A stretch of 54,632 nucleotides of DNA from Exiguobacterium sp. AM39-5BH (GCF_003467445.1 NZ_QSGS01000012.1:1-54632); one strand, 5' to 3'. Shown: positions 6,912 through 17,095, counted from the first letter of the stretch. Notes: generated by a model from the sequence alone, not told the origin. Program-made: numbers and translations.

Positions 6912-9018
6912 TTTGATGTTCCTCCTTGTGTTTTCAATCGTAACGCGTTCAAGACGACCGAGACCGAACTGAACGCCATCGCCGCCCCGGCAATCCAAGG
7001 GGCGAGCAGACCCGCTGCCGCCACCGGGATACCGAGACTGTTATACGCTAGCGCCCAGAACAGGTTTTGCCGAATGTTGCGCATCGTCAATGAACTCATC
7101 TCGATGGCGCGGTTCACGCCCTCGATATCTTGCCCCATCACCGTGACGTCAGCCGCTTCTAAGGCGACATCCGTCCCACTTCCGAACGCGATCCCGACAT
7201 CCGCGACGGCGAGAGCCGGCGCATCATTCATGCCGTCCCCGACCATGGCGACACGTCCTTGGCGTTTCAATACTTCGACGTGATCCGCTTTCTCGACCGG
7301 TAACACCTCGGCGATGACGTTCGTTTCGGGAATCCCGAGCTGACGGGCGATATCGTATGCGACTTCTTTCCGGTCTCCCGTCAAGACGTATACTTGTCTC
7401 GTCTTGGCAAGTTGTTGGACGACGGATTGGCTCCGCTCTTTCAATCGATCTTTCAGACCGAACGCCGCGACGATTCCAGACTCTTCCGCCACATAGACAG
7501 GCGTCATCGCCTGCAGGTCCCAATCGGGTAATACGAATCCGGCTTCTCGCATCATGCGGACCGAACCGATAAGGAGAGGTTTCCCATCCACGACCGCTTT
7601 CAATCCTCGACCAGCCAACTCTTCGACGCGCTCGACCTGGCCGCTCCCTTCACCACGACCGATTGCCTCAGCGAGCGGGTGCGTCGACTGACGTTCGGCC
7701 ATAGTAGCCATCTTCAAAAGTTCCGGATCTCCGAACGTCGCCACGACTTCCGGCTTCCCTTTCGTGAGTGTCCCGGTTTTATCAAAGACGACGATGTCGA
7801 CACCGTTCAACGACTCGAGTTGGCCGCCGCCTTTGAATAAGACGCCTTGTTCGGCGGCCCGTCCTGTCCCTACCATAATCGATGTCGGGGTCGCCAAACC
7901 AAGCGCACACGGACAGGCGATGACGAGGACGGCAATCGCTGCCCGAATCGCCATATCCAAATCGTTGAATCCGAACGTCCAGACTGCAAACGTCAAGGCA
8001 CTGATGGCCACCACGATCGGCACGAATACACCCGAAATCCGGTCAGCCTGTCGTTGAATCGGAGCCTTATCCGTCTGGGCCTGTTCGACGACACGGACAA
8101 TTTGAGCGAGCATCGTCTCACTGCCGACACGTTCGGCGACCATCAACACACGATGCGAACGGTTAATCGTTCCGCCGACGACGTCGGCACCGACACCTTT
8201 TTCCGAGGGGATCGACTCCCCGGTCAGCATCGACTCATCGATGACCGTCTCGCCTTCGACGATCTTCCCGTCGACCGGCACTTTCTCACCAGGTCGTACG
8301 ACAATGATGTCTCCAACTTTGACCAAATCGATCGCGACCGAACGTTCGACGCCATCGACGAGTAAAATCGCCTCTTTCGCCTGTAACGACAGGAGCGACT
8401 TGAGCGCGTCCGTCGTCTTCTCTTTCGCCCGTGCCTCTAACCATTTCCCGAGTAATACGAGCGTGATGAGGATGGCACTCGTCTCAAAATAGAGCGACGG
8501 ATGCATCGGATGAACGAGCATCTCGAAGACGGAATAAAAATAAGCTGCCGACGTCCCCGTGGCCACGAGCACATCCATATTGGCCGCGCCACTCTTCAAA
8601 CTCTTATACGCGCCTGATAAAACTGGGCCCCGATCCAAAACTGGACCGGCGTGGCGAGCGCGAATTGCCACCACGGACTCATCAGCCAATCGGCATGGAA
8701 CGTCACGCCCGGGATATGCGTAATCATGACGAGTAAAAGCGGTGCCGACAACAGCGCCGAGATGAGCACTTTTCGCTCGAGCGGGCGCAGGTCGTGTTTA
8801 GGCGTCAGTTCCACCTTCCGTTCTGCACCGTAGCCGATTTTCTCGATGCGGGCAATCAGTTCGTCTTCAGTGATGCCGTCGTCGACGCGAATTGTCGCCG
8901 TCTCGAGCGGTAAGTTGACAGTCGCTTCGACACCATCCATTTTGTTCAACACTTTCTCGATTCGAGCCGAGCATGCGGCGCATGTCATCCCTTGAATCGA
9001 CAGTTCGACGGTTTTCAT
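6908..9018 (-). pseudogene. copA: Copper-exporting P1B ATPase CopA, interrupted by one missing base
   Basis: Two overlapping frames together make one complete CopA of about 703 residues. Frame one (start 9018, AAGGAGGTGG upstream) has a single metal-binding domain with GMTCAAC (Cys13, Cys16) and the first membrane helices; frame two has the TGES loop, the CPC ion-binding motif (about 369-371 of the restored chain), phosphoacceptor DKTGT (about Asp413) and the ATP-binding [10 protein letters not shown]. The frames join at 8611-8614, where GAQFYQ should run into GAYKSLKSG; one G is missing from a GG(G) run. CopA pumps Cu(I) out of the cell. B. subtilis CopA has two metal-binding domains, this one only one. 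The break may be a sequencing error; every catalytic motif is otherwise intact. Confidence 0.9.
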
Positions 9019-9030
9019 ACATCCACCTCC

Positions 9031-9333
9031 TTACTTTTTGATGCGGTTGACGATTGTCATCAATTCGTCAATGTATGGGTCCATGTTTTCCGTTTCACTC
9101 GCATGGACTAGACATTTACGCATATGGCGTTCGAGCAATTGCATCTCGACTTGTTTGAGCGCTGCTTGAATCGCTGCCGTCTGGGTCAAAATATCGACGC
9201 AGTAGCGGTCACTTTCGACCATCTTTTGAATCCCTCGTACTTGCCCTTCAATCCGGCGCAGTCGTTTACTGAGCGCTTTACGTTCCTCGTCTTCACGTGG
9301 CACGAGCGGTTGGTCATGCATGAATTCTTCCAT
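9031..9333 (-). CDS. csoR: Copper-sensing repressor CsoR
   Basis: A 100-residue all-helical CsoR/RcnR-family repressor. The Cu(I) ligand set is present: Cys45 in RYCVDIL, and His70 and Cys74 in ERHMRKC. Without copper it binds the operator and shuts the operon; copper releases it. The start at 9333 has GAGGTG six bases upstream; upstream ATGs overlap that site. It is the first gene of csoR-copA-copZ, 12 bases before copA, and its own promoter contains the operator, so it controls itself. Confidence 0.95.
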   Translation of the reverse strand: MEEFMHDQPLVPREDEERKALSKRLRRIEGQVRGIQKMVESDRYCVDILTQTAAIQAALKQVEMQLLERHMRKCLVHASETENMDPYIDELMTIVNRIKK

Positions 9334-9351
9334 GATTATCACCTCATCATT

Positions 9352-9380
9352 AATATACCCCTACCCCGTAAAGGTGTCAA
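9352..9380 (-). promoter_or_regulatory. Promoter of csoR-copA-copZ with operator in the spacer
   Basis: On the minus strand TTGACA (9375-9380), exactly 17 bases, then TATATT (9352-9357). The spacer reads TACGGGGTAGGGGTAT in its core, a G-rich sequence like the TACCCTACGGGGGTA-type operators bound by CsoR. Binding here would block RNA polymerase directly. Confidence 0.75.
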
Positions 9381-9391
9381 ATATTCTAATC

Positions 9392-9417
9392 AAAAAAGGC
9401 GACCAGTTTGTGTCGCC
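9392..9417 (-). terminator. Terminator of lcfB
   Basis: GGCGAC/GTCGCC stem with an eight-base loop, then six T on the minus strand, ten bases past the lcfB stop codon. Confidence 0.8.
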
Positions 9418-9427
9418 CTTCCTCTAG

Positions 9428-10974
9428 TCAATTACGTTGGAATGCTTCGCTCTTTAAGACGGTCCGTAAAATTTTCCCCGTCGTGTTCCGCGGTAACTCC
9501 TCGATGATCTCGATGTGCGTCGGCTGTTTATACTTCGCCAGTTTCGTCGCCGCGAACGCTCGAATCTCGTCGAGCGTCACTTGTTCGTCTCGCGTGACAA
9601 TGAACGCTTTGACCGCTTCTCCTTGCTCAGCGTCCGGCACCCCGATGACGGCCGCTTCGACGATGCCCGGATGTTGATACAGCACTTCTTCGACTTCGCG
9701 CGGATAGACGTTGTAGCCACCGACGATGACCATGTCCTTCTTGCGGTCGACGATATAAAAGTAACCGTCCTTGTCACGTTTCGCCAAGTCGCCCGTATAG
9801 AGCCAGCCGTCACGAAGTGTCATCGACGTCTCTTCCGGCAGTTTGTAATAGCCTTTCATCACGTTCGGTCCACGGACAATCAGTTCACCGACCTCATCGA
9901 CCCCGACCTCTTCCCCGAGCTCATCGACGACCTTGTTCTCGACGTGAACGATGGACGGCCCGATCGATCCGGCTTTCCGCTCACCGTGGAGCGGATTGAA
10001 ACACGTGACCGGTGACGCTTCGGATAAGCCGTATCCTTCGAGGATCTTACATTCGAATTTCTGCTCGAACGATTCGAGCAGCTGGACCGGCAGACTCGCC
10101 CCACCGGATACGAAGACGCGGACGTGCCTGAGCGCCGAGCGTACGCCGGAACTTTCATCGCCGTCTGCAACAGGAAGTTGTACATCGTCGGGACGCCGGC
10201 AAAAATGCTGACGCGATGTTTCGGGACGAGGTCGAACACGTCCTGCGGTGAGAATTTCGGCAAGATGACGATGGTCGCCCCGCGCAGGAGCGGTGCGTTG
10301 ACGATGACCGTCAAACAGAAGACGTGGAACATCGGCAAGGCGGCGAGCGCTTTGTCTTCCGGCGTGATTTCCAAATATTCCCCGATGGACTGGGCGTTCG
10401 AGAACAAGTTGAGATGCGTCAACAAGGCGCCTTTTGGTTTCCCGGTCGTCCCGCTCGTATAGAGGATGACGGCGACTTCGTCCTCGCCGACTTCGATCAC
10501 TTCAGCTTTCGTCGTCGCGAACGCCTCATTGAACGGTAGGAACTCGATATCCCCATCCCGCTTCAACGCCGGTACGTCCGCATACGGGACCGAGATGACG
10601 AGTCGGAGTTGCGGTAATTTCGTGAGTGCGGCTTCCGCTTGCGCGACGAGCGGCGACAAGGCGACAATCGCCTTCACGTCGCCATCGAGCAAGATGTAGG
10701 CCATCTCGTCCGGCGTGTATGTAGGGTTGATCGGAATGACGACCCCACCTCGGGCGAGCACCGCGAAATACGAAATCAAGAACGCGGGGCTGTTGCCGAG
10801 GACGAGCGCGACGTGATCGCCTTGAGCGATCCCTTTTTGCTCGAGCGTCGCCGCCATCGCCTCGACTTGTCCATAGAACTGTCCGTAGGTGACCGTGTCT
10901 TCCCCAAATACGTAAGCCGCCTTGTTTGGATATGTGGCCACAACGCCTTGTAGTGCCGTGACTAAGTTTGCCAT
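9428..10974 (-). pseudogene. lcfB: Long-chain fatty acid-CoA ligase LcfB, interrupted by one missing base
   Basis: Restored, this is an acyl-CoA synthetase of about 515 residues, the size of B. subtilis LcfB (YhfL, 513). It activates fatty acids with ATP and coenzyme A through an acyl-AMP. The N-terminal part (start 10974, AAAAGGGGG six bases upstream) has the P-loop [13 protein letters not shown] and the LPMFHVFCL region; the C-terminal part has [16 protein letters not shown], the DGWLYTGD motif, [20 protein letters not shown] and the catalytic Lys near NTTGKILR. The frame changes at about 10137-10145: VPAYA should run into [14 protein letters not shown], which needs one extra base. Alone between two terminators. 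A 14-bp palindrome resembling a FadR box lies before the gene. Confidence 0.88.
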
Positions 10975-10992
10975 GATAATCCCCCTTTTAAA

Positions 10993-11006
10993 TGAATGAC
11001 CATTCA
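10993..11006. promoter_or_regulatory. FadR-like palindromic operator before lcfB
   Basis: TGAATGACCATTCA, a palindrome with a two-base centre, lies 19 bases upstream of the lcfB start. It resembles the left half of the Bacillus FadR box (TGAATGA-N4-TCATTCA), a fitting regulator for a fatty-acid gene. The identical 14-mer recurs at 29093-29106. Confidence 0.5.
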
Positions 11007-11018
11007 CTTTTAAGCCGT

Positions 11019-11048
11019 AAAAAAGAGCACGGTAGCCGCGCTCTTTTT
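11019..11048 (-). terminator. Terminator of the EIIA-like gene
   Basis: AAAAAGAGC pairs with GCTCTTTTT (11020-11028 and 11040-11048), with a T run on the minus strand, 29 bases past the stop codon of the EIIA-like gene. Confidence 0.75.
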
Positions 11049-11076
11049 CAGTTATCTTCATTGTACATGAAATGTT

Positions 11077-11550
11077 TCAATAAGAAAACGCTTTCAAATC
11101 CATCGTCTGCAAATGATATAAACCAGTCCGACTCTGTACGTGGACAATCGCCTGTAGCGTCTCGTCATCCATAAGCAGGTCATCCATCAATTTGTGGAGC
11201 GTCGATTGATTAGCCTCAGTCGTAGCCGTAATGAAGAAAATAGCTTCAGCACGAATAGTTTCACCCGTAATCGTCTGCATGAGAAACGGCTGATTGAGGT
11301 GTAACAACGTGATTCCATCTTGCTTCGAGACACGAATCGGGACGTCGACAACGGCGACCGGAATGGCAACATCACTTACTCCTGAGGGAATCGTCCGCTC
11401 TTGGTCGATAATGACGCGCGCGAACGAATCGTCAACGATGCCTCTTCCTTCTAATTCAAGACCGATCGCGCGGACAGCGAGATCAAACGTCGGTTGCTCG
11501 GTTACCCACATCATATTCGTATCCATCCACTCTGTGATAAATCGGTACAT
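11077..11550 (-). CDS. Stand-alone PTS EIIA type-2-like protein lacking the phosphohistidine
   Basis: A 157-residue protein with the fold pattern of fructose/mannitol/galactitol-type EIIA: the IPSGVSDVAIP segment, HLNQPFLM, and the C-terminal helix HKLMDDLLMDDETLQAI. In active EIIA the VAIPH motif carries the His that receives phosphate from HPr; here it reads VAIPV (Val65), with no His in the neighbouring positions. So it probably does not transfer phosphate and may act as a regulatory or binding module. The start at 11550 has GGGAGG 9 bases upstream. No EIIB/EIIC or PTS-regulator gene is adjacent. A near-consensus cre lies just upstream. The family call is from sequence pattern and is moderately sure. 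Confidence 0.6.
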   Translation of the reverse strand: MYRFITEWMDTNMMWVTEQPTFDLAVRAIGLELEGRGIVDDSFARVIIDQERTIPSGVSDVAIPVAVVDVPIRVSKQDGITLLHLNQPFLMQTITGETIRAEAIFFITATTEANQSTLHKLMDDLLMDDETLQAIVHVQSRTGLYHLQTMDLKAFSY

Positions 11551-11582
11551 ATCTTTTCCTCCCATTGGTTGACTCCATCTCA

Positions 11583-11596
11583 CGAAAGCGCTTGCA
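11583..11596 (-). promoter_or_regulatory. Near-consensus cre upstream of the EIIA-like gene
   Basis: TGCAAGCGCTTTCG on the minus strand matches the CcpA site TGNAANCGNWWNCA except for the last base. It lies 33 bases upstream of the start codon, just after a possible -10 (TATCAT), so CcpA could block transcription. Confidence 0.45.
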
Positions 11597-11660
11597 CTAA
11601 TTATGATACGCCTCGCTAAAACAACGCGCAACAATCCTGACCAGTTGTCACTAAAACGCC

Positions 11661-11691
11661 AAAAAGAAGGACCTCTTCGGAGAGGCCCTTC
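11661..11691 (-). terminator. Terminator of lplJ
   Basis: An 11-bp stem with one mismatch (11666-11676 with 11681-11691, loop TCGG on the plus strand) followed by five T on the minus strand. Confidence 0.85.
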
Positions 11692-11706
11692 CTGGTAAAA
11701 AACGCT

Positions 11707-12696
11707 TTAGCTAATGAGATCGACAAGCTCTTCAAGCTCGACGTTGCCAAAGTAATGTTTGATGTCAAGCTGTGACAATTGTTCCCGAATCGCGCCGCGT
11801 TCGAACCGTGTCCCAACGAGTGCTTGTTCGACGTCTTGAATATCGCCGACCCCGAAAAAGTCGCCGTAGATTTTCGCTTCCGTGATCGTGCCTTTGGCGA
11901 CGTTCAAGCGCACGTCGATCGTGCCGATCGGAAATCGACGTTTCGACTCGACATCAAACTTCGGCGATTTCCCGAAGTTCCAGTCCCAGTTCGCATAGCG
12001 TTCTTTCGAGATATCTTGGACGATTTCCCAGTCCTCGTCGCGAAGGACGTAACGTTCCGGTTCCTGTCCGTCGTAAATTGAATGAAGTAGCGCCTCGACG
12101 AAGTCCTCCATCGCCATCTCTTCTTCTAAGAACTCCGTGATGTTGGCGACGCGGCTACGGACCGATTTGATCCCTTTTGATCGCATTTTCTCTTCTGAGA
12201 CGTTTAGTGAGTTGACGACTTCCTCGATGTTCGAGTTGAACATGAGCGTCCCGTGGCTGAACATGCGGCCGCGCGTCGTAAACTGGGCATTCCCGCTGAT
12301 TTTCCGTTCGCCGACTTGGATATCGTTACGTCCCGTCAATTCTGCCTCGACTCCTAGTTGTTTCAAGGCATCCACAATCGGTTGCGTGAACTTCTTATAG
12401 TTATTGAACGAGTTGCCGTCATCTTTTGTGATGAAGCTGAAGTTCAAGTTGCCCTCGTCATGGTAGACGGCACCGCCACCCGACAAACGACGGACGACGT
12501 CAATCCCGTTCTCTTCGATATACTTCAAGTTGATTTCTTCTGACGTGTTTTGGTTTTTGCCGATGATGATCGACGGGCCATTAATATAGAACAAGAAATA
12601 GTCCTCATGCTCGACATTTAAATGCTTGAGGATATACTCTTCGACCGCCAAGTTGAGTTTCGGGTCCCGGATGTCCGGGTTGAAAATAAATTTCAC
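11707..12696 (-). CDS. lplJ: Lipoate-protein ligase
   Basis: A 329-residue lipoate ligase that activates free lipoate with ATP and attaches it to E2 subunits and GcvH. Visible features are the RRLSGGGAVYHDEGN loop (about 69-83), the catalytic Lys132 in ERKISGNAQ, and an accessory C-terminal domain from about residue 250. The length and both domains match B. subtilis LplJ (YhfJ), which also neighbours lcfB in that genome. The start is GTG at 12696, with AGGAGG 8 bases upstream. Single gene with its own terminator. Confidence 0.92.
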   Translation of the reverse strand: MKFIFNPDIRDPKLNLAVEEYILKHLNVEHEDYFLFYINGPSIIIGKNQNTSEEINLKYIEENGIDVVRRLSGGGAVYHDEGNLNFSFITKDDGNSFNNYKKFTQPIVDALKQLGVEAELTGRNDIQVGERKISGNAQFTTRGRMFSHGTLMFNSNIEEVVNSLNVSEEKMRSKGIKSVRSRVANITEFLEEEMAMEDFVEALLHSIYDGQEPERYVLRDEDWEIVQDISKERYANWDWNFGKSPKFDVESKRRFPIGTIDVRLNVAKGTITEAKIYGDFFGVGDIQDVEQALVGTRFERGAIREQLSQLDIKHYFGNVELEELVDLIS

Positions 12697-12764
12697 AGTA
12701 GGTTCCTCCTAAGGATCATCGTTACTTGCATTATACGAGACGGCAGCCCGGCGCTACAACTCGT

Positions 12765-13652
12765 TTACTTCCATTCTCCGTTCATGACGCGCTTTAATGC
12801 GTTCGCGACGCCGTACTCGTCATGACGCTCTGTCACATGGTGACTAATCGCAATCAAATCTTCGTGACTATTTTCCATCGCAATCGCTTTGCCGGCGACT
12901 TTAAACATCGGGACGTCATTCAAGTTGTCCCCGATGACGACGACTTCTGATAAATCGATGCCCAAATGTTCGGCTAGTTTTTTCACGCCGTGACCTTTAT
13001 CGGCCCCGTTCGCCATGACTTCGATGTTATCTTTGCCTGACGACGTGACGTATACCCCTTCGACGCGCTCATCGATTTCTGCCCATAGAGATGACATCTT
13101 CTCGAAGTGGCTCGAGAAGGCGATGAATTTATAAACGCGACCGGCCTCGTTCTTGATGAAATCCTCGATATCTTCGACGAGACGGACGTCCTCGTTGACA
13201 TAATAACGTTTCTGGAAAAATTCATACATCTCGAGTGACCGCTCGTCCCCGCTTTGCTTCAAGTTCTCCATTGTAGCGTCTATCAAGTCGAGTCGGCTCG
13301 CAACGAGTCCTGCCTCTGAATACATTTCATAGAAAACGTCCGAGTATTTATGGTCTTGATGCAACACCGACACGACCTCGAGCGCTTCTTCAATCGTCAA
13401 ATCGATTTCATGCAAGACGTCACCTGTTTCCGTCAACACCCGTCCCCCGTTCGAAGAGACGATGGGACAAGTGAGTCCGACTTCATCCAGAATTTCTTTC
13501 GCATTAAAGTAATTGCGTCCTGTCGCAATCGCAAAGCGAATCCCTTGTGCTTCTGCCGCGCGAATGATTTCTGCCGTCTCGGGCGCGATTTTCGTGTGGT
13601 TGTGCAGGATCGTGCCATCCATATCGGATACGAACAATTTGTACGTTGTCAT
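12765..13652 (-). CDS. Cof-type HAD-superfamily phosphatase
   Basis: A 295-residue hydrolase of the Cof/IIB class of HAD phosphatases, which act on sugar phosphates, flavin mononucleotide and similar metabolites. The nucleophile motif DMDGT is at residues 10-14 (Asp10, Asp12), the second motif is in FAIATGRN, and the acidic motif GDNLNDVPM lies near residues 233-241. A mobile cap domain occupies about 85-200. GAGGAG lies nine bases before the ATG at 13652; an ATG at 13658 is too close to it. Substrate cannot be told from sequence. Single gene between lplJ and the haem operon. Confidence 0.85.
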   Translation of the reverse strand: MTTYKLFVSDMDGTILHNHTKIAPETAEIIRAAEAQGIRFAIATGRNYFNAKEILDEVGLTCPIVSSNGGRVLTETGDVLHEIDLTIEEALEVVSVLHQDHKYSDVFYEMYSEAGLVASRLDLIDATMENLKQSGDERSLEMYEFFQKRYYVNEDVRLVEDIEDFIKNEAGRVYKFIAFSSHFEKMSSLWAEIDERVEGVYVTSSGKDNIEVMANGADKGHGVKKLAEHLGIDLSEVVVIGDNLNDVPMFKVAGKAIAMENSHEDLIAISHHVTERHDEYGVANALKRVMNGEWK

Positions 13653-13694
13653 CAACATCCACTCCTCTTTTTCTGTTTCGCTTATAACTATAAC

Positions 13695-13730
13695 AAAAAG
13701 AGAGGCCATCGGAATAATCCGACACCTCTC
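13695..13730 (-). terminator. Terminator of the hemEHY operon
   Basis: An imperfect 13-bp stem (13700-13713 with 13718-13730) followed by five T on the minus strand, twelve bases past the hemY stop codon. Confidence 0.75.
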
Positions 13731-13741
13731 GTCACGAATCT

Positions 13742-15127
13742 TTATCCTTCTTCCGCAAGCGCCTTGATCTGTTCACGGACGCTCTTGATGCAGTCTGGCA
13801 TGCCGATGCCGTCATAGGCGATGCCCGCGAGCAGGATGCCTGGATAGACGCGACCCATCTCGGCGCGTAGCGCGCGGACCCGGTCGGAATGGAAAACGGC
13901 GTAGGGCGGCAACCCGTCCCGGAGCCGGCTGACAATCGTCTCGATCGGCGCCGCTTTGATCGTCATCAAGCCACCGAGGTCACGTAACGCCGTCGCGACA
14001 ATCTCCTCATCGGACGCATCGACGATCTCATCGGCGCCCGGACGTCCGAGAAAGACGCGCAGGACGTGATACCCTTCCGGCACGGCGTGCGGCCATTTTT
14101 GGTCGATGAACGTGCACGCCGTGATCAATACATCCGCCTCCTGGCTCGTGACGAATCCCGTCCCGACGAACGGCAACTCGATATCGTCTTCTTTGAACAC
14201 GAGCGAACACGTCGCCGTCGCGTGCGGTTTCATTTCGGCTAAGAAATCGCTCTCGACTTTTGGTAAGAACTGACGGATGAGCCGGGGCGGGACCGTCAAG
14301 ATGAGGTGATCGGACTCGATATTGCCCCGGTTCGTCAGCAGGCGATAGCCGTCCTCCATCTCCTCGACTTGTTCGACCGAACAGTTCAAGATGATCTCGG
14401 TGCGCTCTAACCGCTCGGCAAGACGATCGATGAGCGACTTCAACCCTCGTTTGAGTGAAGCGAACTGTCCGACTTTCTTGGCGCCGACTTCCGCGACTCG
14501 TTGTTCGGGGCGCAAGTGACGCATCCCTTCATACAAGTTCCCGTACTTCTTCTCACCCTCGATGAACTGTGGAAACGTCGACAAGGCGCTCATCTGATCG
14601 ATGTCTCCCGCGTAAATCCCGGAAAGAAGCGGTTCGATTAACCGGTCGACGATCGGGTCCCCTACCCGTTCCCGCAAGTACAGACCGAGCGAGACGTCCG
14701 TTTCCGGTGTGTCGACGTCCGGTGGCGATAGGAGCATCGTCCGGAGCGCGGCATGTTCTTCATCCGATAGGAGCGTCGTGTCTTTGAACGCATCGACATC
14801 GAGTGGGATGCCCATGACCGTCTGCTTCGGAATTGGATGCAATCCGTCATGATGGAGCACGTATGCTTGGCCGACCCCATTCCGGACGAGTTCATCTCCG
14901 AGCCCGACCTCATGAATCAAGTCGGTCATCGCCGTCTTCCGGAACACGTAGGAGTCCGGCCCACGTTCGACCGCAAATTCCCCAGTCTCGAACGTATCGA
15001 TTTTCCCGCCTAACCGTCCACTCGCTTCAACGAGCTTGATCGTGACGCCTTCCGGCAAATAACGCTCGGCATAAAAAGCGGCGGTGAGACCTGTGATCCC
15101 ACCACCGACAATCGTTACATTACGCAT
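13742..15127 (-). CDS. hemY: Coproporphyrinogen III oxidase (HemY/CgoX)
   Basis: A 461-residue FAD enzyme that oxidises coproporphyrinogen III to coproporphyrin III in the Gram-positive haem pathway. The dinucleotide-binding GGGITG (about 8-13) follows the first strand; RLGGKIDTF and ERGPDSYVF are typical of the HemY family; the C-terminal [15 protein letters not shown] closes the FAD site. The start at 15127 overlaps the hemH stop region, consistent with coupled translation; the TTG at 15136 has no better ribosome site. Third gene of hemE-hemH-hemY, as in B. subtilis. Confidence 0.92.
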   Translation of the reverse strand: MRNVTIVGGGITGLTAAFYAERYLPEGVTIKLVEASGRLGGKIDTFETGEFAVERGPDSYVFRKTAMTDLIHEVGLGDELVRNGVGQAYVLHHDGLHPIPKQTVMGIPLDVDAFKDTTLLSDEEHAALRTMLLSPPDVDTPETDVSLGLYLRERVGDPIVDRLIEPLLSGIYAGDIDQMSALSTFPQFIEGEKKYGNLYEGMRHLRPEQRVAEVGAKKVGQFASLKRGLKSLIDRLAERLERTEIILNCSVEQVEEMEDGYRLLTNRGNIESDHLILTVPPRLIRQFLPKVESDFLAEMKPHATATCSLVFKEDDIELPFVGTGFVTSQEADVLITACTFIDQKWPHAVPEGYHVLRVFLGRPGADEIVDASDEEIVATALRDLGGLMTIKAAPIETIVSRLRDGLPPYAVFHSDRVRALRAEMGRVYPGILLAGIAYDGIGMPDCIKSVREQIKALAEEG

Positions 15128-16049
15128 GATGTACAATCACGCTTTCCATGCGATCGGCGATGGCTTCAATGAAACTCCGCTCCGCGTTTGGCATGTTCGG
15201 ACGTGCGTAGTGAACGCCAAGACGGTCACAGACGACTTTACATTCCACGTCGTTATCGAAGAGCACTTCGAGGTGATCCGCGACGAATCCGACCGGCGTG
15301 TAGACGAACGCCTCATAGCCATGCTTTTCATAAAGTTCAGCCGTCAAATCTTGAACGTCCGGTCCGATCCACGGGTCAGGCGTGTTGCCTTTCGACTGCC
15401 AACCGACTTCATAGTTCGGTACGCCCGCCGCTTGGGCGATTTTGTCAGCCGTCTCTTTCAATTGATCCGGATACGGGTCGCCGCCTGCCAAAATCTTCTC
15501 TGGGAGACTGTGCGCCGAAACGATCAAGCAAGCCTTCTCGGCCGGTACCGGCAAGTTCGCGAACGTCGCTTTGATGGCTTCCGCCCACCAGTTGATGAAT
15601 TTCGGCTCATCGTACCACGATTCGACCGAACGGATCTCGATGCCATACTTCGCGGCTTCTTCATGCGCTCGTCCGTTGTACGACTTGACGCTGTATGACG
15701 AGTAGTGCGGGGCCAATACGACCGATACTGCTTCTTTGATGCCGTCGTTCGCCATTTGCGCGACCGCGTCTTCCACGAACGGTTCGATGTGCTTGAGTCC
15801 GATATAAAGTTTGAACTCGATTTCGCCGACGTGGCGCTCGTTCAAAATGTCGCGGAGCGTCTCTGCTTGATCGATCGTGATTTTCGCGAGCGGCGACACG
15901 CCACCGATGGCCTCATAGCGCTCCGTCAAATCTTGGAGTGCTTCCGGTGAAGGTTTTCGGCCATAACGAATATGCGTGTAGTAGCGCTCGATGTCTTCAG
16001 GTTTGTACGGTGTCCCATAAGCCATTACGAGTAATCCGACGGTTTTCAT
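15120..16049 (-). CDS. hemH: Coproporphyrin ferrochelatase (HemH/CpfC)
   Basis: A 309-residue monomeric soluble ferrochelatase that inserts Fe2+ into coproporphyrin III. The catalytic His180 is in SAHSLPEK and Glu261 in DHLEVLFD, the conserved metal-site pair of the family. The start overlaps the hemE stop codon by four bases (ATGA) and its ribosome site GGAGG lies inside the last hemE codons, so the two are coupled. Length is that of B. subtilis HemH (310). Confidence 0.95.
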   Translation of the reverse strand: MKTVGLLVMAYGTPYKPEDIERYYTHIRYGRKPSPEALQDLTERYEAIGGVSPLAKITIDQAETLRDILNERHVGEIEFKLYIGLKHIEPFVEDAVAQMANDGIKEAVSVVLAPHYSSYSVKSYNGRAHEEAAKYGIEIRSVESWYDEPKFINWWAEAIKATFANLPVPAEKACLIVSAHSLPEKILAGGDPYPDQLKETADKIAQAAGVPNYEVGWQSKGNTPDPWIGPDVQDLTAELYEKHGYEAFVYTPVGFVADHLEVLFDNDVECKVVCDRLGVHYARPNMPNAERSFIEAIADRMESVIVHHA

Positions 16050-17095
16050 ACTAATTTGCCTCCCATTTTTTCACGTGAGTAGTCATGGATAAATGCTGTC
16101 AATTTGACGAGCACAGACGGATCGACTTCCGGGAACACCCCATGTCCCAAGTTGAAGACGTATCCAGGTTGTTTCATCCCCTCATCGAGGATTTCTTTCA
16201 CTTTCGCTTCGATGATCGGCCACGGAGCTAGCAAGAATGAAGGGTCAAGGTTCCCTTGGACCGCTTTCGTGATACCACGGTCGCGCGCCTCTTGAATCGA
16301 TAGGCGCCAATCGAGCCCGACGACGTCGAGCGGCTGGTCTTGCCACTCTTCGACGAGATGGCTCGCACCGACACCGTGCATGATGAGCGGGATGTCGAGT
16401 TTGCGCAACTCAGTGAAAATCCGTTCAGTCGTCGGTTTGATATACCGAACATAATCTTTGCGGCTGAGCGTCCCGACCCATGAGTCGAACAATTGGAACG
16501 CTTGGATGCCGGCCTCGGCCTGCGCCGTCGCATATGTGATGACCATGTCGCCAAGTTTGTCCATAAGTGCGTTCCAGATGTCCGGCTCGGCGTACATAAG
16601 CGCTTTCGTGCGGTGGTAGCTCTTCGATGGGCCGCCTTCAATCATATAACTCGCGAGTGTGAACGGTGCCCCTGAGAATCCGATGAGCGGGACTTCCAAA
16701 CGTTCCCGAAGCAAGCGAATCGTCTCGAACACGTACGAGATGTCGTCCGTGTTGAGTGGTTTTAGGCGTTCCACGTCTTCCATCGTCCGGTACGGGTTAT
16801 CAATAACCGGCCCGATGCCGCTCTTGATTTCCACATCGACACCCATCGACGGAAGTGGCGTCATAATATCTTTATACAGAATGGCCGCGTCGACTCCTAG
16901 TTGTTTGACCGGGAGCTCTGTCACGTAGGCACACAATTCGGCATCATGGGTGATTTCGAATAATGTCCTCGTTTTTTTGATCTCACGATATTCTGGTTGG
17001 TAGCGTCCGGCTTGGCGCATGTACCAGACGGGCACATAGTCTGTCGCCTCTCCTTTAAACGCCTTCAAAATAGTATCGTTCATACGTCGCGTCAT
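16046..17095 (-). CDS. hemE: Uroporphyrinogen decarboxylase
   Basis: A 349-residue (beta/alpha)8 enzyme that removes four carboxyl groups from uroporphyrinogen III to give coproporphyrinogen III. The signature [15 protein letters not shown] (about 23-37) with its conserved Arg27 and Arg31, [13 protein letters not shown] and [10 protein letters not shown] are all present. First gene of hemE-hemH-hemY. The ATG at 17095 sits very close to GAGGGG; the ATG at 17083 is an alternative start. A good -10 (TATAAT, 17150-17155, minus strand) lies 55 bases upstream, without a clear -35. Confidence 0.94.
   Translation of the reverse strand: MTRRMNDTILKAFKGEATDYVPVWYMRQAGRYQPEYREIKKTRTLFEITHDAELCAYVTELPVKQLGVDAAILYKDIMTPLPSMGVDVEIKSGIGPVIDNPYRTMEDVERLKPLNTDDISYVFETIRLLRERLEVPLIGFSGAPFTLASYMIEGGPSKSYHRTKALMYAEPDIWNALMDKLGDMVITYATAQAEAGIQAFQLFDSWVGTLSRKDYVRYIKPTTERIFTELRKLDIPLIMHGVGASHLVEEWQDQPLDVVGLDWRLSIQEARDRGITKAVQGNLDPSFLLAPWPIIEAKVKEILDEGMKQPGYVFNLGHGVFPEVDPSVLVKLTAFIHDYSREKMGGKLV

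Noticed and set aside
11080..11093. cre-like sequence TGAAAGCGTTTTCT in the last codons of the EIIA-like gene
   Set aside because: One mismatch, inside coding sequence and upstream of a terminator; could serve lcfB but no convincing promoter follows.
15084..15698. 204-codon antisense frame across hemH
   Set aside because: Shadow of hemH; no ribosome site and unnatural amino-acid composition.
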